Assembly (NCBI GenBank): GCA_021811225.1
Contig: JAJZPJ010000133.1
Span: 1-7,237, forward strand
Length of the DNA stretch: 7,237 bases
Reading direction: 5' to 3'
Source: Pseudomonadota bacterium
GTDB lineage: Bacteria > Pseudomonadota > Gammaproteobacteria > Burkholderiales > Rhodocyclaceae
The position numbers and the translations under genes were made by a program. A model generated the notes under the pieces. It did no database searches. It had not been told where the DNA came from and saw only the letters and a program-made list of their open reading frames with translations. Shown piece by piece: positions 6,096 through 7,237 of the stretch (positions within the stretch are counted from its first letter, which is position 1; the number at the start of each line of letters is the position of its first letter).

Positions 6096-6200
6096 TGTAC
6101 TGATGATAACCCATCAGCCCGCGCGCTGCCGCGCTGCGCGGACCAGTCGGACAGGCGACGCAGTTGGGCCTCAGAGAGCGATGTCTTTTGTGCCGCTCGA
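6096..6200 (-). other. Gap between AraC remnant and hypothetical gene, with a possible coding scrap
   Basis: No complete gene is seen. The - strand frame across ~6195-6120 reads KTSLSEAQLRRLSDWSAQRG. This resembles the linker that often leads into an AraC-type DNA-binding domain (LSEAQLRRL.D.I). It has no start and soon loses protein character, so it may be another piece of the broken regulator or a relative, or chance. Confidence 0.2.
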
Positions 6201-6581
6201 TCACCAGTTGAAGCTGCCGCGCCAGGCGCCGCGTTCGTGGCTGATGGCCACCCGCTTCGGCGCGATCTTGCGCAGCGCCTGGCTGTCGATGTCGATTTCC
6301 GGCTGGCGGCCCAGGCGTTCGGCGACCTCGAAGCTGCAGGCGGTGGAGGTGACCGGCCGGAAGTACAGATGGAGTTTGTCGCTCGCGGCGACGGTGGGCC
6401 TGCCCCTGGAATCGTCGCGGAAATGGACGAATTTTTTCACCAGGCAGGAAAAATACAATTCCAGCTCGACGAAGAGCGGCGCCTGCCGCCTGGCCAGCTC
6501 GCGCTCGGCGGCTGCGCTCCACTCGACCAGGACGTCCTTGCCGTTGATGACGACGATCGCCCGATTGTCTTCTTTGAGCAT
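6201..6581 (-). CDS. Conserved-looking 126-residue hypothetical protein
   Basis: I do not recognise a named family. ATG 6581 has AGGGAG about 8 bases upstream, a good ribosome binding site, and the frame ends in TGA at 6201. There is no signal peptide or membrane helix, so the protein is probably cytoplasmic. It reads as alternating short strands: RAIVVINGKDVLVEWS near the start, then LFVELELYFSCLVKKFVHF at ~36-54, DKLHLYFRPVTSTACSFEVA at ~68-87, and a basic, aromatic tail ending WRGSFNW. The second block is strongly amphipathic and includes one of only two cysteines (46, 82). The codon use is host-like and the product is free of frameshifts, unlike the genes on both sides. Its leader carries a perfect 9-bp inverted repeat, hinting at control by a dimeric repressor. 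It may be an independent single-gene unit. Confidence 0.7.
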   Translation of the reverse strand: MLKEDNRAIVVINGKDVLVEWSAAAERELARRQAPLFVELELYFSCLVKKFVHFRDDSRGRPTVAASDKLHLYFRPVTSTACSFEVAERLGRQPEIDIDSQALRKIAPKRVAISHERGAWRGSFNW

Positions 6582-6634
6582 TGTTCAAGCTCCCTGTGAA
6601 TTGCCATGAACGGTAGACGGGACGGCCTGCGGTT

Positions 6635-6658
6635 TTCTTACAGGCCGCACTGTAAGAA
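6635..6658. promoter_or_regulatory. Operator-like perfect 9-bp inverted repeat upstream of the 126-residue gene
   Basis: TTCTTACAG (6635-6643), six bases GCCGCA, then CTGTAAGAA (6650-6658). The arms are A/T-rich in a GC-rich setting and spaced like a dimer-binding operator. A competing hairpin is possible: GGCCTG (6624-6629) with CAGGCC (6641-6646). A -10-like TATAGT on the - strand (6681-6676) lies just upstream, which would put the repeat in the early leader of the 6201-6581 gene; no good -35 was found. Confidence 0.5.
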
Positions 6659-6739
6659 TTGGCATCCTTGCGACGACTATAGCCTAAGAACCGGACCGAT
6701 GACCGGCCCGTCTCGTCGGCAATCTTGGAGAAGGCGCGG

Positions 6740-6820
6740 GTGAATAAGGTCTATGCCCCCTGGACGAAGCCGCGCCGCTTCGACCGCAATCTCATCGTCA
6801 TCGGCGGCGGCAGCGCCGGG
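6740..6820 (+). pseudogene. 5' end of an FAD/NAD pyridine nucleotide-disulfide oxidoreductase
   Basis: Starting at GTG 6740, with GGAGAAGG five bases upstream, the frame reads VNKVYAPWTKPRRFDRNLIV, then IGGGSAG. This is the usual start of mercuric-reductase/dihydrolipoamide-dehydrogenase-like flavoproteins of the PW-K-P-R/S-F-D-N-L-V-VIGxGSAG type. The GGGSAG is the FAD-binding Rossmann glycine motif. After 27 residues the match stops, so the redox-active CxxxxC pair, NAD domain and dimer domain are all missing. The next bases belong to an HD-GYP gene in a different frame. It keeps an apparently good translation start, so a short chimeric peptide might still be made. Confidence 0.72.
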
Positions 6821-6821
6821 G

Positions 6822-7045
6822 CGGCTCCAGGAGGATCTGCTGACCAGCCTGCTGATCATGGCCTGGATGGTGGAGGCGCGCGATCCCTACACTGCGGCCA
6901 CCTCTGGCGCTTCTCGCGCCTGCTGGCGGCGGACGCCGGCCTGCCCGAGGCGGACGTGGCGCGCATCGCCATCGGCGGCTTTCTCCACGATCTGGGCAAG
7001 ATCAGCGTGCCCGATCACATCCTGGGCAAGAAGGACCGCCTGACC
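6822..7045 (+). pseudogene. Internal fragment of an HD-GYP phosphodiesterase domain, frameshifted
   Basis: HD-GYP proteins break down cyclic di-GMP. Here RLQEDLLTSLLIMAWMVEAR and DPYT are read in one frame (6822-6893). The continuation GHLWRFSRLLAADAGLPEA, DVARIAIGGFLHDLGKISVP and DHILGKKDRLT is read in another (from ~6897). Restoring one G near 6894 would give the family-typical DPYTGGHLWR, so a single-base deletion explains the shift. The HD metal-binding pair with HDLGKI is present. The GYP motif and the whole second half are absent: the match ends after KKDRLT where a permease sequence begins. Relative to typical GHLWRVSRYSRLLA, about three residues also seem missing in GHLWRFSRLLA. Non-functional. 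Confidence 0.8.
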
Positions 7046-7109
7046 ACGTTGTTCATTTACGTCATCCTCGCCACCATGTGGAACGCGCTCGCGGGCTATG
7101 GCGGCCTAG
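7043..7109 (+). pseudogene. livM: N-terminal fragment of a LivM-like branched-chain amino-acid ABC permease
   Basis: TTLFIYVILATMWNALAGYG followed by GL matches the first membrane segment of LivM-type permeases, which typically read LxLFxIYxxLAxxxNxxxGYxGLxSxG. It follows the HD-GYP piece at a shared LT (CTGACC, 7040-7045). It breaks at GGCCTAG, exactly where the conserved VSxGQ/LGH segment should follow. No start codon of its own is kept. Confidence 0.6.
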
Positions 7110-7237
7110 TTGGAAAGCCTGTTCGGCGCCAGCGGCGTCTGGTATCTCGTCGGCCTGGGCGCCACCGCCGTGGTGTTCGCCCTCTACCTCCCGCGCGGCC
7201 TGTGGGGCACGATCGAGAAACGCTTCGGCCTGCGCCT
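7110..7237 (+). pseudogene. livM: C-terminal fragment of a LivM-like permease, running to the window edge
   Basis: From TTG 7110 the frame reads LESLFGASGVWYLVGLGATA, VVFALYLPRGLWGTIEKRFG, then LR to the edge. This matches the last membrane helix and the LYxPRGLWG...RF end seen in LivM permeases. It is in a different frame from the N-terminal piece just before, with an in-frame TAG at 7107-7109. Seven or so central helices are missing between the two pieces. The two parts probably come from one gene with a large internal deletion. Confidence 0.65.

Noticed and set aside
4339..6588. A 749-codon open frame on the - strand reaching far upstream of the MFS start
   Set aside because: The first ~294 codons are Arg/Gly/Pro-rich, overlap the 126-residue gene and the AraC remnant, and contain no domain. 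The MFS protein begins at ATG 5706 with its own ribosome binding site.
5943..6599. A 218-codon + strand frame across the AraC remnant and the 126-residue gene
   Set aside because: No motif or ribosome binding site, and it is antisense to two better-supported - strand frames.
6740..6820. Calling a mercuric reductase gene (merA)
   Set aside because: Only the first 27 residues are present and these are shared by many flavoprotein disulfide reductases; no catalytic cysteines remain.

Overview
The window looks like a GC-rich proteobacterial chromosome, probably beta or gamma class. The grounds are a type IV pilus PilY1 gene, periplasmic multiheme cytochrome c, an AraC-type regulator, an MFS carrier, an HD-GYP domain and a LivM-type permease, all with strong G/C at third codon positions. 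The cytochrome and the Cys-repeat secreted protein would suit a respiratory or chemolithotrophic lifestyle, but that is inference and I cannot name a genus.

Layout. Bases 1-2337 (+ strand) hold the C-terminal part of pilY1 and a small secreted protein I do not recognise; this end is visibly less GC-rich than the rest. A 119-bp convergent gap with several hairpins follows. Bases 2457-3975 (- strand) form a compact two-gene unit: an exported, Lys-rich protein with four Asn-Pro-Cys-Ala motifs, then 7 bp later a five-heme cytochrome c whose signal-peptide region contains a perfect 17-bp palindrome. Bases 4016-4330 hold two gene remnants lying tail to tail, one ending in the same NPCA repeats. Bases 4339-5706 (- strand) are an intact MFS transporter. 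Upstream of it is an AraC-family gene that has lost its middle, then a small conserved-looking protein (6201-6581) with a perfect 9-bp operator-like inverted repeat in its leader.

From 6740 to the right edge the + strand is a patchwork: the start of an FAD/NAD-disulfide oxidoreductase, an internal piece of an HD-GYP phosphodiesterase with a one-base frameshift, the beginning of a LivM-like permease, and directly after it the end of a LivM-like permease. Each piece is recognisable but none is complete.

The working genes fall into three groups: type IV pilus tip assembly, periplasmic electron transfer, and solute uptake formerly next to an AraC regulator. The most notable feature is the density of deletion scars, in which AraC and LivM keep both ends and lose the middle. 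I did not find a clear defence, CRISPR or mobile-element system. The best candidates for undescribed biology are the NPCA protein/cytochrome pair, its decayed paralogue, and the palindrome inside the cytochrome gene.
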